Shown: positions 36,297 through 47,633 of the stretch, in pieces | Layout of the letters: every line of letters begins with the position of its first letter | Position numbering within the stretch: position 1 is the first letter of the stretch | From: Ananas comosus | Lineage: Eukaryota; Streptophyta; Magnoliopsida; Poales; Bromeliaceae | Direction: 5' to 3' | Length of the DNA: 64,000 nt | NCBI RefSeq assembly: GCF_001540865.1 | Contig: NC_033621.1 | Span: 11,450,393 to 11,514,392, forward strand | The notes under the pieces: model-generated | Database searches by the model: none | What the model was told of the DNA's origin: nothing | What the model saw: only the letters and a program-made list of their open reading frames with translations | Position numbers and translations under genes: made by a program

Positions 36297-39200
36297 ATGG
36301 AGCTTTTTTCTCTGCAATTTTTGACTCCTCCTCTGAGACTGAGAAGAGCTTCTTTGTGTTTGGTGGGAAGAGGCGAAGTTCATAAACCCAACTCGCTTTT
36401 CGGGGAAGCTGTGGCTTTTCCGCGCAGAAGCACGAGGTGCCCAGATGGGAAAAATCATAGCTTTTTCCATTCAAATTCTGGTATTTTCTCCATTTTTGGG
36501 TCTTTTTATGTAATAGGTGTTCATCAATTTCTAATTTTTAGATGATGTGCATTTTGGCATGTTTTACCTGTGATTTGGTTCTCCTTTCCCATTTTCTAGG
36601 GATTGGTGTGTTGCCTTTATTAGTAGCAGCAATTTTGGTATGTTATGCCAAACTGTTATACTATAAAAAGTTTGGAGCTTTTGCTGCGGCGAAAAGTAAA
36701 AATGAGATTTTTAATGACCAGTGTTTAGTTCTGCTTCTGCTTCTAACTATCAACTAAGATCGGGGCCTCAAAAGCAGCAGCTCTAATTTAAATTTAAATT
36801 ATAAAGATACAGAGAGAAATTTGATGCAGTGCCTCTTTTTATGTACTTCTCTAGCTAACAGTACTTCATCAAACAAACAGTAGTATGCCAATGCCAAAGT
36901 GTAAGGCCAAATATGTCCAGAAGGTCCAAAAGCAGAAGCTCTCATTTCACTTTGTCACCTGTGTTATTGTTATTAAGAAATCTCACTTGCTATTCTATTT
37001 GACAGTAGATTTTTTGGATACAAATTGAGATGAAACTGCAGGATAGTCAAATTAAAGCTTACCTATATCTTAGATCTAGGATATGTTAGCTTAAAAAAAT
37101 AATAATAATAATTAAGTTGGATAATTCTTACTGATATCAAGTATTCAGAACTGCCAATGTGGTCAGAAACAAATTGATCATGGCAGCAGGACACCTAGTT
37201 AGGGCTTTTGCGAGTAACGATCGATGTATAGATAGCACGCGCGAAGTTATTCTGAGACGCGCGAATCAAATGACACTGTTCACCCCCGTAGGATAAGCAA
37301 GGTCTCCATGCCATAGCCAGATCAAGTGTTTGAACAAACGACGTAGCGCATCAGTACTAGCGTGTTGTATTGGCCTAAAGTGCTATTACAGTTATACAGA
37401 TGTCTTAGATATTGCACATAATTTTGTCATAGAAAAGCGTCGAGGCGCATATTTTGAACCTTGCTTTGAATTACACGTATCGTACCTAATATCGTCGCGC
37501 TCCCAAATTTCTTCCATAGCATCTGTGAAAGCATCATCTGGATCCACGCTGCCGAGCACGTCAGCAGCAACTAAACAGGAAATGAGTTCGAAAGAAAAAG
37601 AAGTCGTATTTGTTGCTGGTTCCACTGGCAGAGTAGGTTCGCGGACTGTAAGGTCGCAGAATCTTACTCCCCTCATCTTTTAAGTCTCAAGTGGTGAATG
37701 CATCTATTCTGTTAGTTTGCTGAACGGTTCAATTTTCGCCAGAGAGCTTATTAGACTTGGTTTTCGAGTCCGAGCCGGCGTCAGAAGTTCTCAGAGAGCG
37801 GAGCCCCTCGTGCAAGTGAGAGATCAAAGCTTTTCAAATTGTCGCCTTTAATTAGGCGCCAAAATTGTACTAATGTTATCTATTGTTTCGTGTTTTGCAG
37901 AGCGTTCGAAATATGAATTTAGATTCAGGAACCCCACGTAAGATTTGCAGTGTTGTTCGTTTGCTCTAGTCGTATTTGCTTCGTACCGTCAATAACATAA
38001 AGTATTTTTGGTATCTAGACCAGCTGTAGAAAAGCTTGAAATTGTCGAATGCGACTTGGAAAACGAAGGTGGGATAGTACCAGCTATAGCCAATGCTTCC
38101 GTAGTTATATGCTGCATTGGAGCTAGTGAAAAGGAGGTTTTTGATGTAACAGGACCGTATCGCATCGATTATAAGGCTACAAAGAACCTTATTGATGCAG
38201 GTAAAATAAAGATTGTATATGCATAGCTACTTGATTTCCTGCTACAATTCAGTGAGATAAATTATGAAATCGCTGCGCCACTAAATACTAGCTCGTATTC
38301 GCAATGCGTCGTATTCTCGCCTGTTTTCTTACCCCTTTTCTTTTGTGCAGCAACTACCGCAAAAGTCGATCACTTCATTTTGCTTACATCCTTGGGGACG
38401 AGCAAGATCGGCTTTCCTGCAGCCATTTTGAAGTAAGTGCCATTTAAGAGCATTATTTTGAAGAAAAAACTTGTTAGAAACTACCGTATTAGCATGATGA
38501 ATTTTACTGGAAAGATCTACTTTTTGCGGTAACAAGAATTTTTGTTCCTTATTATCACTATGTTATGTTATATTATAGCTTGTTTTGGGGAGTTCTGATT
38601 TGGAAAAGAAAAGCCGAAGAAGCGCTAATTGCGAGTGGTCTTCCTTTCACAGTATGTGGTAACATAGCATATTCTGCGATAAAATTCGTATTTCAAATCA
38701 TGCATATCGGAGGTTCTTTCGACTGTTCTAACTTCGGTTGTATATTTTCTTTGATATTCAGATAGTAAGACCTGGAGGAATGGAGCGGCCAACGGATTCT
38801 TATAAGGAAACCCACAACCTCGTACTTGCAGACGAGGACACCTTTTTCGGTGGTCAAGTCTCAAACCTTCAGGTTCACTCTTTTGATCCCATTCAATCCG
38901 TGTTAAGGTGCAATAACGGTATTTACGAGGTTTAGAGTGCGAGGATTATAACATCAGGTTGCGGAGCTCATGGCGTGTATGGCGAAAAATAGACGGCTAT
39001 CATTCTGTAAAGTGGTCGAAGTGATTGCTGAGACGACTGCGCCGCTACTACCGATGGAAGAGCTTCTTGCCAAAATTCCTTCGAAACGGGTCGGTATCTT
39101 ACTCAAACCCTTTCTGCCCGTCAGACAAAATAGGAACAACTTAATAATTTGGTTAATTTGCTGTTTGTTTTTGAGTAGGACAATGTCTATTCATGTAAAT

Positions 39201-39940
39201 TCGTCTGCTGTTCTGCGCTTTTCTCATAAAACGCTTCGTTTTGTATGTCAGGCGCTGCCAGCTGAACTGGAGCTGAATTTTGCGCTTTCTTCTGCCGAAG
39301 AGATTGTCAAGGAGAAGCCTAAGGACAGGCCGCTGTCTCCTTATACGGTGTATGTCGCTTTCCAACAATATATGTCTGAAACTATATAAACCTCAACAAA
39401 AAGGATGAAAATAAAAATTGCGCGCAACAATTTCGTATTTGCAGGTACGATGATCTAAAGCCGCCGACCTCTCCTACGCCTACTAAACCAAGCACGTCAG
39501 CTGCGCACGATCCAGGCTATAAAGCAAAGCCTCTCTCTCCGTATACAGCGTAAGCAACACTGTTTAAAAAGATTGATCTCTAAAACACAATTCAGTTGCT
39601 GTATATATGTTACTTCTTTTTACGCTTCATTTTGTCGTGAAAATTGTTGCTGTTATCAGACAAGACGGTTTGAAGCCGCCTTCATCACCGTCTCCTCCCA
39701 ACTCACCTTCTACCGCGGATGGCAGTCCTCAGACTATAACTGCGAAAGAGTCAGAGCCTGCAAAACAGCGGCCTCTCTCGCCGTACACCATGTAATACTT
39801 CTCGATCGGTTTTTTTATAGAGAGATCTTGCTGCTGCTTTTAATTTCGTCTCTTAATGTTCGGAAACATTCGATGTTGCGAGCAGGTACGAGGATTTGAA
39901 GCCGCCATCATCGCCAGTGCCGTCTGTGCCAAAGTTCTAG
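36297..39940 (+). CDS. TIC62: TIC62-like plastid protein, SDR fold with FNR-binding repeats
   Basis: I place 13 exons: 36297-36480, 37520-37652, 37743-37815, 37902-37938, 38003-38200, 38351-38432, 38579-38651, 38762-38872, 38958-39089, 39252-39349, 39445-39549, 39660-39791 and 39886-39940, about 470 aa. Exon 1 reads as a Ser/Arg-rich transit peptide. Then come VFVAGSTGRVGSRTVR (NADP-binding Rossmann motif), LGFRVRAGVRS, VEKLEIVECDLE, VICCIGASEKE, FILLTSLGTSKIGFPAAIL, RPGGMERPTD and GGQVSNLQ, all TIC62 hallmarks. Three C-terminal repeats of the form PLSPYT-x-DLKPPSSP bind ferredoxin-NADP reductase at thylakoids or the inner envelope. Only three repeats are seen. The exon 4-5 junction needs a weak acceptor at 38001-38002; the better one at 38017-38018 breaks the frame. 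Confidence 0.92.
39325..39940 (+). repeat. FNR-binding repeats, one intron per repeat
   Basis: The three Pro/Ser repeats are RPLSPYTVYDDLKPPTSP, KPLSPYTAQDGLKPPSSP and RPLSPYTMYEDLKPPSSP. Each is split by a phase 2 intron at the codon after SPYT (donors at 39350, 39550 and 39792). In the second repeat the Tyr-Asp/Glu pair is replaced by Gln-Asp, followed by Gly. Confidence 0.85.
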
Positions 39941-40201
39941 TCCAGATGCAGATCACCGGCGTGTGCCATGCGAGAAATCGGAATTCAAAATCGGAATTCA
40001 CAGGATAGATGTTGGTAATATATAAATATATACATGTATGGTCTGTAAAATTTCGAACATAACAGCGAGATTGCTCACGAATGCTTGGGGAAAAATTGTT
40101 ACATGTTTCATTGTAAAAGTATTTTATTTAAATTTAAATATATGTTTTGTTTTTTTTTTTTACGGAAATTTCATTGTAGTAGTCCAACCTGGTTAGGAAT
40201 A

Positions 40202-40400
40202 TTAGGGGTGGGAACAAGCCGAGCTTGAGCCGAGCCTATCTTAGCTCAAGCTTGGCTTGAGATTAATTTCAAGCATAAATTTAAGGTCAAGCTCGGCATG
40301 AAATTAATTCGAGCCGACTTTGAGCGAGCCTAATTTCGACTTGACTGAGCTCGAGTTCCAAACGAGCCACTTGAAATTTTTAACATCATACAATCTATAG
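40202..40400. mobile_element. hAT-like MITE fragment
   Basis: It starts TAGGGGTGGGAACAAGCCGA and carries repeated GAGCC / GGCTT words (AGCTCAAGCTTGGCTTGAG), as in the element at 44582. The right end is lost into a TA run. Confidence 0.45.
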
Positions 40401-40407
40401 ACTGTAG

Positions 40408-40444
<37 letters not shown>

Positions 40445-40922
40445 GGTCATGTCAAAAACACCAACAAATCTCAATCCTTGCCCCATTAGAATGGTGTATC
40501 TTCTTCCTACACTTCTCTCTAAATCATGTAGGCTGAGGGGGGCCATGGCCCCCCTCAACTTTTAAAATGTTCATTTGTGGTTCTTATATTGCTAAGACTT
40601 AAAAGATAAGAAGTTATAGTTAAACAAATATTATAATAGTGGCCTATATGAAAAGTTCTTTAGTGTGTCATGAGGCACAACATGAACGGCAGAGAGTCAA
40701 TCACCACAGAAAAAAGAAAAAATGAAATTGCTTGCACCTAATACACCATACATCATACTCGACGAGATTCGGAGTATGTATATATTACAAATTAAAATTT
40801 ATCCTGTAAATGTAATCTGCTTCATTTGAAAGGTTTTTATATGAAAAGTTATAAATTAAAAATTATAAATTTTGAGCATATATTAGTTATCTAGTAGTTC
40901 TAAAAAAAACAGCAGTGTAAAA

Positions 40923-40956
<34 letters not shown>

Positions 40957-40958
<2 letters not shown>

Positions 40959-41299
40959 GGTCTTGTGTGTTATTAGGAGCACGGAGGCCTCTGTGCTCCT
41001 AAGCCATTTTTGATGATCGGTTTTCGAATCGACGATCAGCTCCGTTAGACTTGATCTAACATATTTGAAGTATCTAGAAAATAAATTTTACGATTTTTCG
41101 ATATTATTTACCTAGCAATCAAAAGAATTCAAAATCAATAATTTTTAAATTATTTTCTAGAAACTTCAAATACGCTAGATTAAGTTTAACGAAGCCGATC
41201 GTCGATTTGAAAATTTCATCATCGAATTGAAAATTCCATCATCGAAAACAGCTCAGGAGTACGGAGGCCTCCGTACTCCTGAGAGCACAGCAATCCTGA
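40957..41299. mobile_element. MULE-type MITE (family A), shortened
   Basis: The left end GGAGCACGGAGGCCTCTGTGC and the right end GTACGGAGGCCTCCGTACTCC are inverted. The subterminal CGATCAGCTCCGTTAGA is present. The interior is deleted relative to 540-bp copies. Confidence 0.6.
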
Positions 41300-41960
41300 T
41301 ATATATATATATATATATATATATTACACTATAAAATGTAGATATCTAAAAATTATAGCTTTTGGCCCCTCTACGATTTGAATTCTGGCTTCGTCCCTCT
41401 CTCTCTTCTTCCTCTTATAATCATCATTTAGTAATGTAATATTTTATATAATAATGAAACTTATAATATGTGATATGTATTATTATAATTTAAATGAGCA
41501 TGTAATGGCTTTTCGAAAGACATGAAGCCAATTGGTTGGAGAATCTTTGCCTTTCTCTCTGTCCTCTAGCTTAGGTGTTGAACCCCTCCCTCATATTCCT
41601 CTCCCTTAACCTAAAATTTTAATTTAAATGCTAATAATTAACTTTTCTATGATCATTAATAATTTATTCATCATGCTTGTCATATATTTATTGTAACAAA
41701 TTAGTATTATTATTATTATTATTATGTCACACCATACTTAAATTAATTAGCTGTTCCAACTCTTTTATTTATCGTTTCTTACCATTACAAAAATAGAATA
41801 CAAAATGTGGAGGCATAATTCGATTAATATTCTATCTAACGCTATCTCGGTCGACCAAAGCAAATTAAGTTTTATCAATATATTATATATATATATATAT
41901 TTATATATATGTGTGTGTGTTTGTGTGTGCTGTGTCTGTGTCTGTGTCACGTACAGACAA
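41300..41960. other. Intergenic sequence
   Basis: AT-rich, with (TA)n at 41300-41324, (TTA)n near 41703-41726 and a GT-rich run at 41911-41948. No gene. Confidence 0.5.
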
Positions 41961-42470
41961 CAACTACAACAAAAACGGTCTATAGCGACACTTTTAAATG
42001 TGACATGTCAAAAAAGTGTGCTAGCTAAAATTACCGACACTTTTAAAAGTGTTGCTATATGTGGGGTCGCTAGGTATATAGTGACAGTTAAAGAGTGTCG
42101 CTATAATCTAAAAGAGTGCTACTAATTTCTCAACACTTATTTAAGCATTTAGCAACCACCGAAACTCTATCTCGTTGGCTGCGGTGGCGGAGGAGGACGA
42201 CAGTAAAGGCTCTTCGTCTAGAATTTCAGTGGATTGAGTGAAGAGAGAAGAAAAGATGATAACTGATTTTTCTTTTTTTTTTCTTTTCTGTTTGTAATCG
42301 GGCCAAATGGACTGGATGTGATGGGTTGAGTAGAGTAATCTTTTATTTTTGGTTGGATTGGGCTTTATATTTAGGTATTAGTAGATGTGTTTTTAAGTTT
42401 TAGCATAAATGGGACACTTACTCAAAAGTGTCCCAAACATGTGTCCCTATAATCTAATTCTGTTGTAGTG
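41961..42470. mobile_element. CACTA-type MITE, inverted copy
   Basis: This is the reverse complement of the element at 32298-32812: it begins with ACTACAACAAAAACGGTC and ends CTAATTCTGTTGTAGTG. The first CAC is altered to CAA. The two copies lie about 9.6 kb apart in inverted orientation. Confidence 0.7.
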
Positions 42471-42872
42471 AAAAATTAGTTTAGAATTTTTTTAAAAAAT
42501 ATTTTTATTTTTTAGAAAAAATTATCTACACCTTCTCCCCTCTCGGTGGCAACGTACTTTCAAAAGCATTAATTTCGTTGAAGATATGGACTTAGAAAAC
42601 ACAAAAAATTGGTAGACCAAATCATGCCGACCAAGCTTGACTTATTGCATGGTCATAGAAATATATTATCATGTATATATATTTATAAAAACTTTGCAAG
42701 ATGAAGTAATTAATTTGTCACAAACATGTCAAAATCTTATGTCTCATCAAATATATATATTTCGAGATGTGAGTTCGATCTCATGATATATATGGCGGCC
42801 GTTGCATAGCGAATCGTCCTGTGTTGTACAGTTAAAAAAGAAAATTAAAAGTAAAATAGGAGTTTAGATAAC
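42471..42872. other. Intergenic sequence
   Basis: AT-rich with short TA runs. I see no gene or element. Confidence 0.5.
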
Positions 42873-43189
42873 CGTCGCTATAATAAATCTTGCACTTAAA
42901 AGATATTTAAAGTTAAACAATAACTTGCGATGCTTTAAAGCATCAGCAAGAATAATCCTAACGCTGGTAAAAGCGTTGGGTAAAGCGTTGTTAAATAAAC
43001 ATGTCGGGATAAATATACCGACATTTTAATATAGCGTCAAAAAATTTTTATTAGTATTTGATAAAAATATGTTTATTGACAACGCACGTTTAATCATGGT
43101 GTTGGTACGTATATGCCAAATATATATTAAAGATATTAAAATAGAGCGCCATCTAAAAATCGTTATCTAAAATATATTTTGTTGTAGTG
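42873..43189. mobile_element. CACTA-like MITE
   Basis: It matches the 7914-8207 element: CTATAATAAATCTTGCACTT at the left, ATATATTTTGTTGTAGTGC at the right, and AACAATAACT inside. The left terminal CAC is mutated. Confidence 0.5.
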
Positions 43190-43740
43190 CGTATATAGCT
43201 TATCAAGTAGCGAATTGGGTTTTTTTTTTTTTTTGAATCCATTCCAAGTAAATCAATATATCAAGGCCGAGAGATCATGTTACATTTGCTCTTATTAGTA
43301 TAAGTTTTAATTAGTGCTAATTAACTTTTGTTGTATAATAACAAAATGCATGTTAATTAAGGTGGGTTAAATTAATGATAATGTGAAGCACTTAGCCATA
43401 TTATTAGAAGGGAGAATGCACACCATGTCATCAACCACTATATGTCAACAACCATATTAGCAAGTTAATCGCTTTCCTTTAATTAGTCTCAATCCCCATT
43501 AACAAGTTAATTGTTTTGTTCTTATAGAAGGGATGCATGATAATGACATCCCAACCATTCCCTCTTCTTCCTCCACAACCTCTCTCTATTAATTTCTTTG
43601 TTCTTCTCTCTCTCTCTCTCTCATCTCTTCCTCTCCACCCTATAGCAACTCTCTCTCTCCCTCTCTCTCTCTATATTTTCTCCTTCTAAAGGAGATTCAA
43701 GCATGCATGCATGGATGGATGTAGATGTTACACATATATG
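43190..43740. promoter_or_regulatory. Region upstream of MIR171, with CT-rich leader
   Basis: 43560-43690 is a run of CTCTCTCT tracts with a weak TATA-like CTATATTTT at 43670. This could be the promoter or leader of the MIR171 transcript. The rest is AT-rich. Confidence 0.35.
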
Positions 43741-43866
43741 AGGCTAGGTAAGAGTGCGATGTTGGGGCGGCTCAATCAAATGATGTATATGTCTTCATGA
43801 GACTATCGGATGAACTTTTATATCTGATTGAGCCGTGCCAATATCACAATTCTTTTCTTGGCCTAT
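43741..43866 (+). ncRNA. MIR171: MIR171 precursor hairpin
   Basis: The 3' arm carries TTGAGCCGTGCCAATATC (43828-43845). That is the core of the miR171b/c-type mature RNA, either starting TGA at 43825 or running to 43848. The 5' arm carries CGATGTTGGGGCGGCTCAAT (43757-43776), the expected star strand, with a short mismatch at GGGG. The lower stem also pairs (AGGCTAGGTAAGAGT with ATTCTTTTCTTGGCCT), and the loop is about 45 nt. miR171 guides cleavage of HAM/SCL6-type GRAS transcription factor mRNAs and so affects meristem maintenance and shoot branching. No protein is coded here. Confidence 0.93.
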
Positions 43867-44581
43867 TGCGACTGGCATAACTATGCATACGTGACATGTC
43901 ACGATCTCTTGGAAGGTATGCATATATATATATATATATATAATTTATCATTGGTTTGCATTGACTCGAGAATCATTTTGCGCATGCAATTAATCTGGTG
44001 TCGCAAAAAGTTTGTAGATCGACATATTAGTGTAGTCATGAATATAATGGATTTGATATACAATTTCATGCATACTTTTACGAGCTCATGCCCATATATA
44101 GGTGCAAAGCTACTCTATAATGCGCGCTTAACGTCTCTTCATCATAGTGTTTTTGACGGTTCCGTAGTTTCTTCTCCTCCTTCTCAATAACACCTCGACA
44201 AATAATATATATACTCACACTCTTGGTAAGTTTGGTCTTAACTTAATAAATTGACATGATAGAGCAAGTAGTTTTGATAGCTTCTTAAAAAGCATATTTA
44301 TATATATTTAAACAAATCTCTCTTTTGTTGATGCACGTAATTTTTGGAAATTACACTTTCATATGATGAAAAGATCTCCCTTAGAAACCGTTTATATTCT
44401 TCTTTAATTTTTCTCTTTTTGTGTTAAGCTCTTTGAAATCCATGCATCATTGAGATTAAAAAAGACCATATTAATTAATGATTTTGTACATAATAATTAA
44501 TCTTCTTAATTAATTAAGGAATAAAAGATTCACTTTGCTTATCTATCGGCCGGACTCAACTTTAAATAGCACATATATAGA
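43867..44581. other. Downstream of MIR171, no gene seen
   Basis: This may include the 3' part of the primary transcript. A 120-codon open frame overlapping the hairpin has no recognisable domain and starts without an ATG, so I do not call it. Confidence 0.4.
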
Positions 44582-44800
44582 TAGGGCTGTAAACGAGCCG
44601 AGCTCGAGCGAGCTGGAGCCAGCTCGAGCTCGGCTCGTTGTCTTCTAGGTCGGCTCGTGTTCGGCTCGAGCTCGTGACGAGCTCGAAAACTCTGGCTCGT
44701 GATCGGCTCGAAACTTAATCGAGCCGGCTCGTGTTCGGCTCGTTAGCTCGTACCTGGTGGCCGAAGCAGATGNACAGCGAGCTGGATTGCCACCCCTATA
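44582..44800. mobile_element. hAT-like MITE, GC-rich
   Basis: It starts TAGGGCTGTAAACGAGCCGA and ends GATTGCCACCCCTA, so the ends are inverted (TAGGGGTGGCAAT type). The interior is made of GAGCTCG / GGCTCGT words and can fold extensively. The N at 44773 interrupts it. Confidence 0.5.
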
Positions 44801-44984
44801 TATAGATGATCATGCACTTCATGTATTTATGAAGTTCTCTTCAAAAAGGTAAAAGAAAATTTCTATGAACTTAATAATACTTTATTTCCTGCCAATATAT
44901 AGTTGGTTATCATCATTAGAAAATAAAACAAACTCAAGCATCTTATAATTTTTAGGCAAATGATTCATATATATATATATCTAG

Positions 44985-45203
44985 AGTAGGGCTAGAATAC
45001 TTATAAAAGTATCATGGGGGTGATACTTGCGTGTTTTTAGCCCTTGGATGGAGAGATGTGAGGTTGAGATGATGGTGGTAGGTGGTGGTAGGTGGAATAG
45101 TGTTTAATCCAAGGGCTATTAATAATCAAAAAGTAGATCCAATGGCTTAAAACCTAATAGCACCATGATGGTGATACTTGTAAAAGTATCATAGCTCAAC
45201 TCT
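44985..45203. mobile_element. MITE family C
   Basis: The left end AATACTTATAAAAGTATCAT is inverted at the right (TGATACTTGTAAAAGTATCAT). The inner CCCTTGGATGGAGAGATGTG block is typical. Confidence 0.55.
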
Positions 45204-45415
45204 ATATATCTATATGGTTAAAGGTACATTTGTTTTTTCTTTGTAAACAGGCCCTACAATTATAAGAGGCCTCTATATATAGACATGTATAGGCCATGTC
45301 TACTATACTATTATGGGTATTGGAGCCATCGTACTCATAAGTTGTTTTTAATGATGGAGCTTCCGAATCTACGATCCATTTCGTTAAATATGATCTAGAG
45401 TATTTGAAACTTCTA

Positions 45416-45924
45416 GCCCCCGTTTGGTTCCGGGTTAAGAAAAAATAGCTATTCCAGGGATAGGGTTAAGTTCAGGGTTAAAATGGTGTTAAAGTTTTTT
45501 TGTGTTTGGTTAGAGGTTGGAGTTAGTCTAGAATAGTGAAAAAAAGTGTTTGGTTGGAGTAGGTGGGATAAGAAGATAATGATTGATAAAGAAGAAAAAG
45601 GTAAGAGCTCGGGATGCGTGCGGGGTTAAAGTTGGGAGGGGGAGTGGGGTTAATGATTGATAAAGAAGAAAAAGATGAGAGCTCGGGATGCGTGCGGGGT
45701 TAAAGTTGGGAGGGGGAGTGGGGTTAATGATTGATAAAGAAGAAAAGGTGAGGGCTCGGGATGCGTGCGGGGTTAAAGTTGGGAGGGAGAGTGGGGTTAG
45801 TAAACCCCACTAACCCGGTTTGGGGTGGGGTTAGTAAACCCCACCCCAAAAGAGTGGTGTTTGGGTATAAATTGGGGGTTAAGGGGTGGAATAACAACCC
45901 CTTAACCCCCAACCAAACGGTGGC
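45416..45924. mobile_element. Tourist-like MITE nested in family B MITE
   Basis: TIRs GCCCCCGTTTGGTT and (inverted) AACCAAACGGTGGC are bounded by the 3-bp duplication CTA (45413-45415 and 45925-45927). Such ends and a 3-bp duplication fit PIF/Harbinger elements. The interior holds three 74-bp tandem repeats. Confidence 0.7.
45578..45799. repeat. Three 74-bp tandem repeats
   Basis: Units start AATGATTGATAAAGAAG at 45578, 45652 and 45726 and contain GAGCTCGGGATGCGTGCGGG. They are nearly identical and lie inside the Tourist-like MITE. Confidence 0.85.
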
Positions 45925-46529
45925 CTAGAAAATAAATTTCGTAAATTTTCGAAATCATAATAAAATCCATCAAGTGGGCATAAAATGAACGGTCAAAATC
46001 GAACGACGTCCTAAAAAAGGATGATCGGATCCTTTAATTCAAGATCGGAGTTATTGATCTTTATCTATAGAGTGAATAGACTTTTCTATCAAAAATTCAA
46101 CAAATTTCGATTCTTTTACACCGTTAAACTAGCAAGTATCCCATACCGGCCGTTAAAAATTGTCAAATTTGTGACCTCTTGATCGTAAGGTAAATGATGT
46201 CGAAAAATTATAAAATTTTATTTCTAGAAGTTTTAAATACTGTAAATAACGTTTAACAGGTATGGATCGTCGATTCGGAAGCTCTATCATCGAAAACAAC
46301 TTATGAGTACGAGGGCGATCGTATTCATAATAGTATAGTAGCCGGACCATACAGATATAATGAATAGATTAAAATGTTTGGAAACCAACCTCAACTTTGA
46401 ATAATTTGGAATTAAACAATCTATCAAATCCTTAAAAAAAAAAAAAAAATTACTTTGTCACCCTGCATTTATAGCTATGAAAACTATTGCGTGCACCCGG
46501 TGCACATTCGTGAATCACAATACTTAATT

Positions 46530-46975
46530 AGAAGCACGACTGCATAGGGGGGTACGGACGCCCGAAATTTTATTCGAATCCAAATCCGAACAAGGGTGGT
46601 TTATCATATGCTAAATGGATATGGTTTCAGATATGAGTATAAAAAATAAAAATCCGACCCGAATCCAAACCCAAACCCGATTAGAACCCTAATAGAGTTT
46701 ACGTTATATAATATACAAGAATGTTTGATGTTATATTTGAATTTATATTTTAAAATTTTAGATTTTAATGTAATCTATTTTGATAAAGGGAAGTAATTAA
46801 TTGTTTCGGTTTCGGATTCGGGCTTCAGATTTTTGGTTGTGATTCGGTTTTAAATATGAATTCTCAAAATCCGTCGGGTTTGGGTTCAAATTTCAAATTT
46901 GGGTGTTGGATTCGGGTTTGGGTTTTGAAAAAATCCATTCCGAATCCAACCCTTTAACATCCCTTGACTTGTGTC
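46530..46975. mobile_element. hAT-like MITE, decayed
   Basis: GGTACGGACGCCCGAAATTT, CCGAATCCAAACCCAAACCC and an inverted GGGTTTGGGTTCAAAT / TTCGGGTTTGGGTTT block resemble the element at 3840-4364, which has the same CCCGAAATTTTAT left part. Confidence 0.45.
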
Positions 46976-47475
46976 AAGGACAAGTTGAAATAATATCTCA
47001 CTGCGCAAATTAATCAAGTGATTTCAAAGGGTAGGTAACTAACTGGAAATTTTTTCTATGTTGCGTGGTGGTCTGCAAATGACTTGTAGAACACATTTGT
47101 AAGTTAGCTAAAACTATATGACACGTGACATATCTATCTTCGAACTTTAATTTATTATTATTTTTTATCTCAAATTTTGTATGTTATTATAATCAAATCC
47201 CACAATATAATTGAGTTGATTTAATGGCAATAATGTAAAAAGTTTGGGTCAGAAATTGCAACTGATTAGAGCGCGAGAACTGACGTGGTCATAGTTTGGG
47301 GACCAAAGGTGCAGTTTAGTGTTATAATTAATATTGTGCCGGTCAATTTTCAAAGTCTTGGCAATTGATATAGAACTAATTAATTAATCAGACGATTAAT
47401 TAAATTGAAGAGTTAATTAATTAGTTAATTAGGTGAGCGCATTCTCTTGACCATTAGAATTGCCAAAATGCCTCT
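46976..47475. other. Intergenic sequence
   Basis: AT-rich. I see no gene or defined element. Confidence 0.5.
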
Positions 47476-47633
47476 TGTGACGCCCCGACTTCCCAGGGAG
47501 TCATCCATCCTAGGACTACTCCCGTCCTAGCACGCTTAACTCTCTTAACCTCTTGGGTCTAGCCACCACCCAAAATGCTTAAGCCGGGTTAAGAGTTTAG
47601 CCCTATTATATCTTATATATGTAACGTGTTACA
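47476..47633 (-). mobile_element. Cassandra-type LTR, minus strand
   Basis: The reverse complement starts TGTAACACGTTACAT and ends GGGGCGTCACA. It contains the 5S-like blocks AGTTAAGCGTGCTAGGACG, TCCTAGGATGGATGAC and CCTGGGAAGTCGG. No matching 5-bp duplication is visible. It lies next to the outer end of the left inverted-duplication arm, so it may sit at a rearrangement edge. Confidence 0.7.

Larger units (their letters stand above)
45290..46348. mobile_element. MULE-type MITE (family B), split by another MITE
   Basis: The ends TCTACTATACTATTATGGG and CGTATTCATAATAGTATAGT match the 8257-8800 copy. So do the inner AATGAACGGTCAAAATCGAA and GACGTCCTAAAAAAGGATGA. A 509-bp Tourist-like element sits within it at the point where the other copy reads CTTCTAGAAAAT, so the nesting order is clear. 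Confidence 0.7.

Noticed and set aside
43828..44190. 120-codon open frame over the MIR171 hairpin
   Set aside because: It has no ATG at its start and no recognisable domain, and it overlaps a clear microRNA precursor.
45578..45799. CRISPR-like array
   Set aside because: Three continuous 74-bp tandem repeats without spacers, inside a MITE in a plant genome.
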